Both the position numbers and the translations under genes were made by a program. Below are positions 11,966 through 24,031 of a DNA stretch of 64,000 nucleotides, one piece after another (the stretch's first letter is position 1; each line of letters starts with the position of its first letter). Under the pieces are notes generated by a model, which saw nothing but the letters and a program-made list of their open reading frames with translations, had not been told where the DNA came from and did not search any database. The stretch is from Epiperipatus broadwayi (taxonomy: Eukaryota > Onychophora > Udeonychophora > Euonychophora > Peripatidae): assembly GCA_028023455.1 (NCBI GenBank), contig JAQFVV010006309.1:2291072-2355071 (forward strand), written 5' to 3'.

Positions 11966-12630
11966 AAAAGTTGTTAGTAAATTTAATAGTATCCATTTTT
12001 AGTTTAAATATATTTAGGAAGGACAGATAGATTCTGTTTAATTCACGTTAGTGACAGCAGATTTAAAAGATAATATTTTGCTAAAAGTAAGTATTTAAGT
12101 TCTGTTATTAGACTGGTAGTTATCAGTCTGGTATTTATGTGTAATAGAAATGAGAAATTAAGTAGTTCTAATTATATAACTTTTTAAATTGTATAATAAT
12201 TACATTAATATGTTATTTTTATAAAATAATTAAAGGTATTAAATGAAAGTTATAATAAAAATATTTTAAAAGAGATGAATAAGAAAAAAACATATTTAAT
12301 TTTTTTGTTTTTTAAACTGTTTTATTATAAAAAATTTAAGAAGAATCATTATATTTATTAATAAATAAAAAAAATGAAGTAAGAATATTACTTTAAATAA
12401 TTTATTAAATAATATAAAAAAGATTGAAGAAAGGAATAATATTCCTGGGTTGCTTAAAATTTTTTATTGTTTTTGTAAGAAATTATATATAAGTCAAAGT
12501 AATTTGAGTTTAAATAAATAGTAAAATTTCATACATAAAGTTTTTCATTATATAAATACAGTTCATAAAATTTGGTTTGAATAGTATAAAGTAATTGTTT
12601 TCCTGAAGATTTGTGATTATTATATTTTAG
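11966..12630. other. Unassigned A+T-rich stretch
   Basis: Nothing recognised; very A+T-rich with poly(A) and poly(T) runs. Confidence 0.5.
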
Positions 12631-13177
12631 TTGTATTTATATATTGGACTATTCCTATTATCTAATATTAATATTTGATTGAATGCAAATATAATTTATA
12701 TAATTGAAATTTTAAATGTAACCATGTGGTCATGCATATCAGTTATATGAGATAAAGTAGATAACTGAAGGGATCTTGAAGGGCTGTGTTCAAATCTCTT
12801 GCAGTTACATTTAATATTCAGTATTTAATGTCTTTAGAAACATTGAATGATATTTAAATTTTCAAATTATATTCAACTGTTAGCAAACAGGTTAATATAT
12901 GCATAATGTTTTGAGAGGTATTATTCTCTTCTTCTTAGATTCTTGAATATTGAATTTTAAGGTAACACTTTAACCAACTTAAACTGTCACTGGTCAGGCC
13001 AGTAACACCTAAAGAAAGTAGGAGAATAATATCTTTTAAAACATTGTGCATAGGCAACCTGTGTGCTATTACTAAAAATTGAATATAATTTGAAAAATTA
13101 AATAAAGTGTAATTTTCCTAAAGACATTCACTACCTTAATATTAAATGGTAGAAATAGTCTAATATATAAATACAAG
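12631..13177. repeat. Inverted-repeat element with diverged tRNA-like core
   Basis: The ends pair ('ttgtatttatatattggact' on the left; the complement of its first 15 bases plus neighbours at 13160-13177), and so do inner blocks around 12855-12950 and 13020-13095 ('tgcataatgttttgagag' on the left). A homologous, better-preserved element is at 50648-50998, which has a recognisable tRNA-like segment in its centre. A second tRNA-like block with 'gtgttcaaatctc' (B-box-like) is at about 12780-12805 inside the left arm. No coding sequence. Confidence 0.6.
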
Positions 13178-13510
13178 TATAAAGTTATCTTTTTTGAAGA
13201 GAATGAAAAGAAGAGAAATAAGCTCTTATTAAAGTATGTTGAATCTGAAACTATTAATTTGTTCAAAACTTTCTTCCAATATTAAAATTATTTTGAATAG
13301 TAGAAAGTTTATCATTTAAGCATCACATAGCTTATCACATTTCAATAGGATATTTTTTCACATTTTTGCTATTTAATTTTAGCTTTAGAGATCAATGATT
13401 GTTGTCAGATGACAGTGCTTAATTAATCCCTATCCCATGCTTTTCTATTCAAAATCCACAGACTAGTTTCAAGTTTATAGCTTTTTTCTGTGAAGAGCTT
13501 GCAGAACAAT
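13178..13510. other. Unassigned spacer between inverted repeats
   Basis: Nothing recognised. The minus frame at 13072-13266 overlaps the end of the neighbouring palindrome and is low-complexity; not annotated as a gene. Confidence 0.5.
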
Positions 13511-13953
13511 GCAACTGGAACTTAAGAGCTAATATGCATTCCTTCCAGAACTTACTATTTACTTATATATTATATTATCAAGCTATCAGCTCAAATTGAA
13601 AAACATATAAATGTTTTTCATTTTAAGTCAACTTGCTTATATAGTTAAATATAACTTAGTCCATGATGTCTTTAGTTTTTTGATAGCTAAAATCACCTCT
13701 ATCCATGGCCAGGATTTGATTCAAACCAATAAAATATCACATGTCTTCTTCAGCTTAACTACTACTGTTTTTTAGCATACTTTTCCATTTTTTTTTTTGC
13801 CATTTAATTTATAAAAACTGAACTGGATTCAGATCTAAATGACTATATAAGCAAATTGTTTTAGAATAAAAACATTTAGAAGGTTTTTTTGGTTTGAGCT
13901 GTTAGCTTGATAGTATAAAATAGAAACAAATAGTAGATCTTAAGGTCCAGTTG
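13511..13953. repeat. Inverted-repeat element
   Basis: The left arm (13511-13660, beginning 'gcaactggaacttaag') and right arm (about 13835-13953, ending 'cttaaggtccagttg') are reverse complements with mismatches; inner matching blocks include 'atatcaagctatcagctc'-type sequence and 'cttgcttatatagt'. The central 13690-13790 has a weak tRNA-like B box on minus ('gtttgaatcaaatcc'). The frame at 13951-14160 is just outside it and shows no recognisable protein. Confidence 0.6.
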
Positions 13954-14360
13954 TACTGTTTCAATATTCAAATCTCTTCATGGGAGATAAGTTTTGAAAT
14001 TGGTCAGGGGCTTTTTGATAGAATAGCACAGAATAAGATTTTATTAAGTATTGTCATCTGTAACAATCATTGCTCTTTAAACCTTACATTAAGTGGTAAA
14101 AAGAATGTAGACAAGTGTGCTACTAAATTGCAGAAAGTTAATATATATGTGCTATTTTAATGTTATTGTTTGCACATAGGTAGAAAAGATTTAATTTGAT
14201 TTTGGCTTGTGATTTCATTTTGAACTGATAATGTTAATTAAGTGTGAATATATATATATATAATATCAAATAATATAAATATAATAAACAAATACACTAT
14301 AATAACTCTACAAAATTAAAAATGCTTTATAAATCAAAACAATAAATTCTTTGCTATAGC

Positions 14361-14562
14361 CAGCTTATGGCTTCTTCTGCTATCTTGAGTAGCAATACAA
14401 TATTTATATTTAAATCTTGATAAAATCACACAACAGTAATGTTCCCAAGTGAATGCCCAACTCACATGGAAACATTACTGTTATATGATTTTATCAAAAT
14501 TTAAATATTTTAACATTATATTGCTACTCAAGATGATGGAAAAAGCTGTAAGCTGGGATTTG
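14361..14562. repeat. Inverted-repeat element (MITE-like hairpin)
   Basis: Arms of about 90 bp pair: 'cagcttatggcttcttctgc' at the left end against 'aaaagctgtaagctg' at the right, and inside 'atcttgagtagcaata', 'tgataaaatcacacaacagt' and 'aatgttcc' against their complements. The loop is short. No target duplication was resolved because of the A+T-rich flanks. Confidence 0.65.
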
Positions 14563-15649
14563 TGTATCATTTACCTACCAAATGTCAAAGTAACAAAGTA
14601 ATTTAACAATATTAATATTTTCTATATAAATTTTATAGGTATATCTTTAAGCCATCAAAACTTCTTCCTTTCAATTCAAAATATATTTGTATTATATTAA
14701 ATTAAGCAAAACACTGTGCATATGAAAACTAGCAAGTATGTCAATTTGAAAAAGAATGAGTTAAATAAAATGAAATAGAAAAAATTTACAGAAGAATAAA
14801 AAAGATCAATAAAACACTTACGAATTGATTAAGACAAATAAAAAATTAAAAAGTTGAGAATTATGCGTATTGATAATAAATTTAGATGTATAGTGATGTT
14901 TATTTTAAGTAACTACAGGGTTTGCAACAAGTAATTCTCATTTTAGTTTTTCAATTTTTATATTAAATATTTTGGAAACTAAGCTGTTTGAAATGATAGG
15001 TTTCAAGCTTTTGGGCTGTATTTATTAAATAACAGGTATTATTGATTTGACAAAATCAACGCTTATTCCCATTATGAGCTTAGTAGGAAAAAGGCATTTT
15101 TTGCTATTCTTTTATCAAAGTGCAATGTTGAAAATGTTTCTGATTGTGTTTATCATAAACTAACACACATTAATATTTATCACATAAACATATACTTTGT
15201 AAATGCATTATTTTTTAACAAGTACTTATTCTCAACAATCACTTTTCAATGAATGGTTAGTAATCATTTCTTATTAACATATTTAACTTCAATATAGAAT
15301 TTAATATTAATAAAGTTCAAATATTGTTAAAATTAATAAAATTCAAATATAAGTCCTTGCACATATGCACAACAATCTCTGTTTTTTAATACTTTATTTT
15401 TTTTAAATTAATGCACAGCAATTCTTCTTTCTAATTTATGGTTTATTCTTGTAATTTGAACCTATGATCACAGATAATTGTAAAAAAATACCTGTGATTT
15501 GAAATATGTATTTATTAAAAAAGTAATTGTTGTGAATCCTGCTAAAGAATGTGACATTTGCAAAATAAATTATTGTAATTTTTAAAACTCATTGTAATCG
15601 AGTATTACAAAAAAGTAAAAACTAAAATTCAAGACATTTATAATAGATT
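14563..15649. other. Unassigned A+T-rich stretch
   Basis: No gene or repeat recognised. Contains only low-complexity sequence and short poly(A) runs. Confidence 0.5.
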
Positions 15650-16085
15650 AAGCATGCTTTCAGCAGACAACTGCCATAATCATATTCATTAAGAGAATTA
15701 AATATTTAGAAAGTAATTTATTAATAACTAGCTTATTCTATTGCACATGCACTAATAGTGAATACTCTTCTTTCCAAACACAAGATAAAGACTTTTTAAA
15801 GGGTAGAATGGACCACTCTATCCTTTTCACCCAAACTATATGTATAGGCAAATCTGAAGCATTTGGAACTGAGAGTGTAAATATTTAACTGATCACTTTA
15901 AATTACTTATAATTCTATCTTTTAAAAAGTCTTTATCTTGTGTTTGGAAAGGAGAGTATTCACTATAATTAGAATTCAATCTCCAAAGGGCATGTGCAAT
16001 GAAGTAAACTACAGTTATTATTAATTTGTAAAAACATTATGCTATATAAATTAAATATTTGCATAAAGTAAATTATTGTAATATG
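15650..16085. repeat. Inverted-repeat element
   Basis: Strong arms at 15722-15802 and 15918-16006 share 'gcacatgc', 'agtgaatactc' and 'tttccaaacacaagataaag' as reverse complements. Weaker complementarity extends outward to about 15650 and 16085. The centre includes 'ggcaaatctgaagcat', also found near 8800 ('ggccaatctgaagcat') in the 8480-9660 element; 'aaagtctttatcttgtgt' recurs at about 33657, pointing to a shared family. Confidence 0.65.
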
Positions 16086-16388
16086 TAAAAATAAACAGAA
16101 ATAATGACTCGAGGATTTGGAAACCAACTTGTGGCTCATTGAGAATGAATTGTTTAATTACTAATAAATGATATTCATGTATACCAAGTGCTCTAAAAGG
16201 GTTATAAATAATTATTTATCTCATATTTAAACAATTTGTGGTTCCAATAATTTAAAAATTGAATTATTTTTTTTAAAATTCATTAATTTTAAACATTCCT
16301 TGAGCACAATTACTAATAATTTTTAAATCTATTTAAAAATTTCCATCTGCAAAATAGAGTATGGTGAATAAGGCTGAACAAGTGGAAG

Positions 16389-16390
<2 letters not shown>

Positions 16391-16423
<33 letters not shown>
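16391..16423. repeat. (TA)n microsatellite
   Basis: A nearly pure TA run just outside the left Penelope arm. A second TA-rich run (17371-17432) lies at the end of the right arm. Confidence 0.9.
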
Positions 16424-16424
<1 letters not shown>

Positions 16425-16454
16425 CTACAACCATTAAATGTCTGTATTTTTAAA

Positions 16455-16906
16455 TTATATAATAATAATTCAAACAAATATATTTAATACAGTATTCAAA
16501 ATTAAATAATATATTCTTTACCAGAAGTACTTTCAATTGTTTCACTGACAATCTTTTTCAACTGTTAATACAAACGTACAAAAAATAAAAACTTGTATTA
16601 CCCATCATTCAATCTATTCAAATTTCCCACAATTCTGTTGTCTTTATATTTGCCGATTGTTTATTCATCAAACCACCTCAGATCGGAAGAGCATCGTGCC
16701 TCTTTAATTTTACGTTTTTCACTACACCTTTCAATTTGAATAATTTTTATATCTCTATTATTAAATTTAAAACCATAATTACATGTTTTATTATGATCAA
16801 ATATAATTGATGGAGTATTCATATTTACTGAAGATATATTTTCTTTCTGTACACGTTTATATAATGTCTTATGATCATTATATCGTTTTTGTAATGTACA
16901 TTTGGA
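16455..16906 (-). pseudogene. Penelope-like element 3' end, minus arm
   Basis: A 5'-truncated copy of the Penelope-like element at 16902-17385 in opposite orientation. Its frame (16661-16942) encodes the same endonuclease C-terminal part starting at SKCTLQKRYNDHK but lacks the GIY-YIG core, because truncation falls just after it. Near its end the frame is broken where 16680-16698 is replaced by adapter-like sequence, giving 'ARCSSDLRWFDE' in place of the natural tail. From 16698 to 16906 it is base-for-base identical, by my reading, to the complement of 16938-17146. Confidence 0.75.
16680..16698 (-). other. Illumina TruSeq adapter remnant (assembly artefact)
   Basis: The + strand reads AGATCGGAAGAGCATCGTG. 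Its first 13 bases are exactly the start of the universal TruSeq adapter, and the whole differs by one base from the AGATCGGAAGAGCGTCGTG form. On minus it is CACGATGCTCTTCCGATCT. It replaces about 19 natural bases that are present in the other Penelope arm (about 17148-17166). It is synthetic, not biological. Confidence 0.88.
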
Positions 16907-17376
16907 ATGTGGTTGTGGAATAAAATATATAGGGGAATCCAAATGTACATTACAAAAACGATATAATGATCATAAGACATTATATAAACGTGTACAGAAA
17001 GAAAATATATCTTCAGTAAATATGAATACTCCATCAATTATATTTGATCATAATAAAACATGTAATTATGGTTTTAAATTTAATAATAGAGATATAAAAA
17101 TTATTCAAATTGAAAGGTGTAGTGAAAAACGTAAAATTAAAGAGGCAATGATGATATCTAGGAATAGAGGTGGTTTGATGAATAAACAATCGGCAAATAT
17201 AAAGAAACAGAATTGTGGGAAATTTGAATAGATTGAATGATGGGTAATAAAGTTTTTATTTTTTGTAGTTTGTATTAAAGTTGAAAAAGATTGTCAGTGA
17301 AACAATTAAAGTATTCTGGTAAAGAATATATTATTTAATTTGAATATGTATTAAATATATTTGTTAATTATATTAT

Positions 17377-17385
<9 letters not shown>
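16902..17385 (+). pseudogene. Penelope-like element GIY-YIG endonuclease 3' end
   Basis: The open frame 16902-17231 (109 residues) begins with ECGCGIKYIGES, the signature start of a GIY-YIG nuclease in Penelope-like retroelements (C-x-CG.xYIGET). It is followed by the family's R..(D)HK block at residues 19-24 and a tail with 'RKIKEA' and 'ISRNRGGLMNKQ', also typical. It lacks the reverse transcriptase, so it is a 5'-truncated insertion; 17232-17385 is its 3' non-coding tail. The nuclease would nick target DNA for insertion. A full element would encode about 700-900 residues. It is inactive here because it is truncated. Confidence 0.82.
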
Positions 17386-17408
<23 letters not shown>

Positions 17409-17432
17409 AATATTATAAATATATATATATCC
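17371..17432. repeat. TA-rich microsatellite
   Basis: Imperfect (TA)n tract ending the right Penelope arm. 17433-17889 holds nothing else recognisable. Confidence 0.85.
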
Positions 17433-17889
17433 TAAAAATTATTAAACTGCCACAAACTGACTTGCTTTTATGAAATATCATGAAAATGTTGTGTGAAGAA
17501 TATGGATCATCCAAGTTTTACATTCAATTTGTATTGAGCAGTAAAGATATTTAATCAACTAATACATCTAGTATTTCAAGAATATCTTAAAAAACTATTT
17601 CCCTAGATAATAATTTAAACACTTTGGTGTTAGATGCTACTCCTCACTAGTGACAAAAGTTTAATGAGAAATTAATCCATAACTATTTCTGATACCTTAA
17701 CATTCAGAACCTTGTTACATCTTATCAAACTTTGCAGAGACTAACATTTATATGTATATTTTTCACACAGTGAAAATTATTCTAATCTTTTTTTTTTTAT
17801 TTTTATAAAATATAGAATGTTTTATTCAGAAATTTGTTTACAGCACATGATAACAGTTAAACATAGAATTATATTACATGATAATCAGG

Positions 17890-18545
17890 GGAGAAAGTTC
17901 AATATTGATATCTTGCTTGACACTGGCTAAAAGGATTAACCTGAAGCATATCGGCAAGAAATGAGTCCGGAAATTATAGGTAACCATGCTTGCATGTCTT
18001 ATAATGTTCAATGATAGATCTAATCCTTTATCCATGCATTGTATGGTTAAATCGACCCTTTATATTGGAGGTCACTTCCATAAAACTCAGGGTCTGGGCA
18101 ATAATCATGAGGAGCAAGGTGAGTCATCACAAAGGGATGCATGCCATTCAGCCTCAAATCACCTTCCAGGGTAGGAGATTTCTATTCAGGAATGAAAGGG
18201 ATCAGCTTTTGAGGGACAAATCAATAACCTCCATGTAGAATCATAGATAAAAGAGGGGGCCAAATTCTGGTCCCTTTTCTGAATTTTTTCCATTTTGTTA
18301 AGATATAACTCAAGCGGATGCTCCAGTGCATGATTAAAGGTGAGCCAGCACTGCGTGTACCATGGTGAATAAATTTTGCATTAATTTGCATTATATCAGA
18401 ATTACAAATAATCCTAGCATCAAAATGTCTGTTTATTCTTTACTGTGTTTGAAACAGTTACTTACAAAATTTTTTATCACACTATAATTTGTGGTGCACT
18501 TTCACTAACGTCACTGGAACACATGCCCTGCAGCAGACTAATTAG
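17890..18545. other. G+C-elevated unique-looking segment
   Basis: G+C is clearly higher than in the surroundings (roughly 40% by eye in 17930-18370). The longest frames (17986-18174 and 18011-18238, +) resemble no family I know. On minus there is a fairly open stretch that includes 'MEKIQKRDQNLAPSF' and 'YDSTWRLLICPSKADPF' before stops. No splice-flanked exon was convincing. It could be a decayed exon or retrocopy, an old element or a conserved non-coding sequence. Confidence 0.4.
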
Positions 18546-21168
18546 GAAACCAATAATTATTTTCAAAACTATTCTCTCCAAATAAAATGCAGACATGCCA
18601 TGTAATAAGAAAAGCATCAGGAATCATTTACCACTATTCAAAGCTATGTTGTAATGCTTCCAGTCTCGCATTGGTGCTGTTCACATTTATTTGATCTGTT
18701 ATGAGTTTTACAAGTGAAGAAAACATATTTTAAAGATTCAGATAGTATGACAAAAAAAAAAAACAACATAAAAGTATTTGTTTTCTTTATTATGATGATT
18801 TTTTTAATTGTATTTTTTGATACAGCCTTTTTATATGACAATTCCTTTGATAGTGAAAACCATCGCATTTTATTGTTGATTTAGACATTTTAAAAATAAC
18901 TTGGAGTTAATGACATGTTTTTGATTTAATTATTTCTGTTAGGTTTTTAATTTAAATACAAATTAATTAATTCTTGACTTATGATAATATCTCTGATTTT
19001 ATTCTTTTTAGAGATAAACAAATTTGATTTACTTTTGTATAATAAAATCTCAATTATATGAATCTTTATACTTAAAAAAAAAAAAAGATATATCAAAAAT
19101 AAAAACATTTTTATTCTTAATGGATATCATGAATAATGCATTATACTTGAATGTATTTAATGAATATAAATGTAAAAAAGTTGATAATTTTCTACATTTC
19201 ATTTTGAATTGCTGTAGCAAATTGTTATACATTTAAATCATTTCTAAAATAAAAATATCAGTTCACATTTGCCATTTATCAGACCATTTTATTCTACGAA
19301 AAAGATTTTATAGGAAAACACAAGTTATGGTAAAAAAAAAAAAAATCGTTACCTATATTAAGTTATATCCTGTGTAAAACTAATGTTGTTATTATTTTAA
19401 ATGTCATTTATTTTATATAAAGTAATATAACCGAATTATTTTCATAGAGTAAAAGGCTTTTATAAAATAGCAAATATATATATAGTGTGTATATATATAT
19501 ATAAATGTTATTTAATGATGGAGTTGTACTTCTAAAAAAAAGTTAACCTATTCGTTATTTATAGAAAAAAGACACTATACATATTAGGCATATGTTTTAC
19601 ATCACAGTATATTACGAGTATGTTTAAGATTTAATGGCAGCATATCCCCAAGCCACTTCCACAATCTGGTTTCTTATCCACATTAGGGTAAACTTTTAAA
19701 AATCCTGTTCTGGTTTCATTCAAGTTCATAGCTATCCTATAAGAAATCATAATGATCAGTAAATAATAATGAATCATGGGTTTAAATGCCTTTTCTTATA
19801 TTAATACTCTAGGAAGATATATTGGGGAGGCTTTTACCCTGCAATGGTTGTTTGCTTTATTTTGCCTTGACTGTATGTTTTATCTTTGGCAGATGATTAG
19901 ACTTGCAAGGACAAGATTGTAAACAAAACAAAAATATATAAACAACAGATTTTCTATCTTTTTTTCATTATTTATTTTATATTTAGAGATTAATCATAAA
20001 CTTTAAAGAAAAGTAGTGTAACTAACAATATCAAAGATGTCCGCTGATATGATCACACGTGAAAGGAGGTATAAAATATGAACAGAAAATAATATTTCTT
20101 AAACTAACTTATAAAGGTAGTATTATTTATAGTAAGTTCATAATTTATGATCAACTTTATTACCAGAGTGCTTTTTCATTTAATGTTATATCACATCAAT
20201 TAATTGTGTTCATTGTTAAGAGATAAGATTTGTTATGAAGTATTATTTATATTTAGAGTATACTCTATGTAGAATATTAAATTATAAATACAATTATCTT
20301 TTTTTTAATAAAAATTATTCTTCAGTCCATATCTGGATATCTGTGATCATTCACTGAGAGGAACACATTAAAAACATTTATAGTTTTGTGAATAAGTTCT
20401 ATAAAATTTGCATATATTTTAAAATTATGTTTTATGTTATAATGCTATAAATATTCTATTATTGTGAAAATATTAAATTTAACACTGAAACCAATTAAAA
20501 TTTGTTTTAAAAAGTTTAATTCTGTTTTCTTAATTACGCTAAAAAGTGAAATATTAAATTCAATAAATGTTATGTCAAAAGTCTATCAAAATAAAATAAA
20601 AACATGAATCTGTTAAATTTGAGAAATTTCTTGGTTAAATTCATCAGAATGTAAGTAAATGACAAATTGATTCAGTTTTTAATAAAGACATTCTGCTGAA
20701 CTTAAAAATAAAACAACCAGTGACTTCTAAAGGTGTTTTAGAGTAAATGTTTATTACGCATAACTGGATATAATTTTGAAATGTTTCAAAGGATTAAATG
20801 AAATGATTAACCTTTTTTATATATATATTTTCAAAAAGATTGTTCTCTTTATCTAAAAATAAATTAACAAAACAATTAAAATTTTTCTACAAAAATTGTT
20901 ATTGATTTTTCTAAGCAACTTATTTTACAGTTATATACATTATGTAATTGATTTAAAAATAAGATGTACCCGACCTATGTAAACCAAAGATTTTAATATT
21001 ATATAAATAAATGTGACTATTAATGGCAGTAATAGCAAACTACATGACTTCAATTGTATGCTAATCAAAGTAAATGTAAATATGGTACCGTAGCATCATT
21101 AAATATCACATTTTAAACATGAATTTATGTACTGTAATTACATTTTCTTCATGATTTAAATACTATAT
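18546..21168. other. Unassigned A+T-rich stretch
   Basis: No gene recognised. A small A+T-rich self-complementary patch at 19080-19130 creates open frames on both strands (19024-19236 and 19050-19232), which I reject. A short TA tract is at 19476-19503. The stretch ends at the gypsy 5' LTR. Confidence 0.5.
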
Positions 21169-22881
21169 TGATGTGGAATCTTTTCACCTCATAGGACAAT
21201 ATTATATTTTTATTTATATTCCAGTTATAATTTAGTATATAACATATAGTTATTAATAAAATATATATTTATAAATCAATGTAAGTAGATTAATAATGCT
21301 AATTATCAGGTGATGAAAATCTACTTGAAAAAAAAATTAATAATACTTTGGTAAGTTAATGGGAGGAGGGTACACACCATTATAGAAACAGTCTAAAGAA
21401 AAGAGTATAATTGAAATTTTTGTGAGTCTTTAATTACACAAAAAATCAGTTATCAATAATTTTAGAAACCAGATATGAAAATTAGTCCAGAGTCGAAGTA
21501 ATAAAAAAAAATATTTGCTTGCTTTCTGTCCATTATTAATAAAACTAAATTTAAAAATAAATTCTAATAAGAAAATGCTTGTGGAAATATGAGAATATAA
21601 ACTGCAAATAGTATGTAAGAAGTTTTATTTTTAAGAGAGACACTCTTTGCATTATAAAGAAGCTGCATTTTGAAGTCTGGCTAGTACAACTGTGATTCCT
21701 CTTGGGTACTTTGTCCATGACCAACTCAACAACTGAATAACTGTGAAACTGTATACTATGCACAAAGGACATAAGGCAGACAATAAGCTAACCAATGATG
21801 AAGTTAAAATTTTTGTGTGGACATTAGCAAAATGATATATCACAATAAATAACAATCCTCATTCCAGTTGAATAAACTGTAATCCTTTTACTCTATACAT
21901 GAGCTCATGCTATTTGTAAACTGTTGTTTAGTGCTGTAGACTTCACCAGATGAACAGTGAATCATTTACAGACATGGGTAAATATGAACAATGTCATATA
22001 TGTGTAATTAGATTCATTTGTGATAATAATTATTTTGTTTAAATTAGTTGAGTGAAAATAGAACTAAAGAAAGAAGAAAAAGAAAATAGGACTGTATCAC
22101 ATGCAGAATTATTTCAACATGTATTTATTATATAGTACTTTGATCTAGCTTGTTTTTATTATTTATTGATTGTGCATATAGATAAAGTTAGATTCAATCT
22201 GTCTATCACTGAAGACTGAATAAGATATTAGTTACTTTATATGTGTGTTAGGGTTAAGTATCTTTTATGGATAGGGCTTATTGTAAATAAACCAAAGTTT
22301 GAGGGATATTTAATATTATTACATAATTTGCTCACTTGTTCTTCCTGAAGTTATTCTTTTTTGATCAGTTTTTTCCATTTTCTGTAATAATATTGATCTA
22401 AGATTAATTGTACATTTCACTTATACCTTTTGGAAATGTTTTTTATTTTTTATTTTTTATATATTGTTTATTAGAAATTGATTTTTGCTTTTCATATTGA
22501 TTGATGATAATTGACCTTAAGAGAGAAAAAAGGGGTTGATATTGTATGGATGAAAAATAGATTGAATTACCTTACTTTATATTATACGAAGTTAAATTAA
22601 TAAACCTTATTTGAAATTAATTCATATGTAGTTATTTGTAGTTTTGTTTCTTGTTTTAATTATTAAAATTATTAATTATCTACTATTTTTTTAATACTTT
22701 GGTGGGGATAATAAATAATTATTAATCTGGTTGTTGTTTGCATATATAAACTAATTGTTTATTGTGACATGTAAGTAGCTAGTAAAACAAATTATGATCA
22801 TCAACCTAGAGGTGGAAAAGAAGTCAGTCTAGTGTATTTAGTTCCAAGATTCAACCTTGTCATATCTCTAGTGATCATACA
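21169..22881 (+). repeat. Gypsy 5' LTR
   Basis: Starts TGATGTGGAATC. It aligns with the 3' LTR over its whole length, for example 'ccagttataatttagtatat' near 21223 and 26851, 'tttgcttgct' before the insertion site, and the 'ttgattgat' region near 22500 and 29860. At about 1.7 kb it is long for an LTR. The end near 22881 ('tctagtgatcataca') is set by comparison with 'tctagtactaataca' at 30251-30265 and may be off by several bases. No primer-binding site could be named. The minus frames at 21551-21855 are spurious. Confidence 0.8.
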
Positions 22882-23700
22882 TGTACATATGTGTCAACTT
22901 TCTACCACCACATAGAAACATCTCATCAATTTTTTTTTACATTCTGCACTCCAATTAAGGTCTATCAAACATCATGAGTTAGGAAAAAAGAAAAATTAGA
23001 CAAGTATTTGGGTATTTGAAGGTCTGTTGGGGGATTAAGTAGAATTTTGGTGGTGAAAATTTATGGTAGTGTAAAAAAGTTGATATTAATTGAAACATGA
23101 ATATAAAGAATATGATCAAAATTGAGGTGTTTAGAAGGTGTATGGTGGAGAATCCTCTTGAAATGCAGAAAGTTTAAGAGATTGCTTTTGGTTTTATGAA
23201 TTACAGGAGAAAGGGAAAGTAATCATTGCAAATAATCATTTAGAGTATATAGTGCAAGTGTGGTGGAAGGGATTGTATCACAGTCCAGAAACATACATTA
23301 TGGGATATACCAGAACAACAGAGTATCAGAATAAGGGTTGAAATAGAAACTTACAAAGAAAAAAAAGATGAAGGTTACAGAAATATTTTTTGAGACAGGC
23401 ATCTAGGTTAAATACCCTTAAGCTTATTATATGGCTGAGCCTCAGGAATTTGGACAATTAGGAGAAATCTATCCAAGCCAATACAAAATAGTCTAGTAGA
23501 TTATATAAATAAACAAATAGAGGAAGTAGTGGAAAATATAAATACAGAATCAATGGAAGGTAGAGAGATGGAAGGCCAGAATAAAGCAGGACATAGAGAA
23601 AGAGAAAAGTATACTGAAAATGGAAAGGATACAAAGTGGAATCTATAATGTAATTTTAGAAGAGGAGACAAATACTAATATTCCTGCAAGGCAAGAGTGT
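22882..23700 (+). pseudogene. Gypsy gag/leader region, unrecognisable
   Basis: This lies between the 5' LTR and the protease. No intact frame is present; a hydrophilic, Glu/Lys-rich stretch near 23480-23640 (reading 'DYINKQIEEVVENINTES') could be gag C-terminal sequence. No zinc knuckle was found. The assignment rests on position only. Confidence 0.45.
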
Positions 23701-23995
23701 CCATAATACCTGTAATGGTTTATGATATAAAAATGCATGCTTAGCTGGAATTAGGAAATTAAATTTCCATATTATCAAATAGAATTTTAAAAAAGATCAA
23801 GGAAAAAGAGAATGATGAAATTCAAATACTTTCATTAAAATAATCTAAGGTTACCATGGATAATGGTAAAAGAGTGAGGCTAGATCCTACACAAGTATAA
23901 GTAAATGTGCAGATTGGATCTCAAGTGTTGTGACATACTTTTCTGTCAGTGCTTAGACTAATGAAAGACATTATCTTGGGGTAGAACTTTGTGCA
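23701..23995 (+). pseudogene. Gypsy retropepsin remnant
   Basis: The translation reads 'VMVYDIKMHA', then a stop, then 'LELGN' where the family has LLDTGA, followed by a region ending 'LMKDIILG' at about 23965, the family's ILG block. The catalytic Asp-Thr-Gly is therefore lost. It is a dead aspartic protease just ahead of the RT. Confidence 0.6.
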
Positions 23996-24031
23996 CTAAA
24001 CCCATAGTAAAATTAATTATAAAATAATTTA

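Noticed and set aside
19024-19236. Open frames on both strands of one A+T-rich patch
   Set aside because: Low-complexity; partial self-complementarity opens both strands. No protein resemblance.
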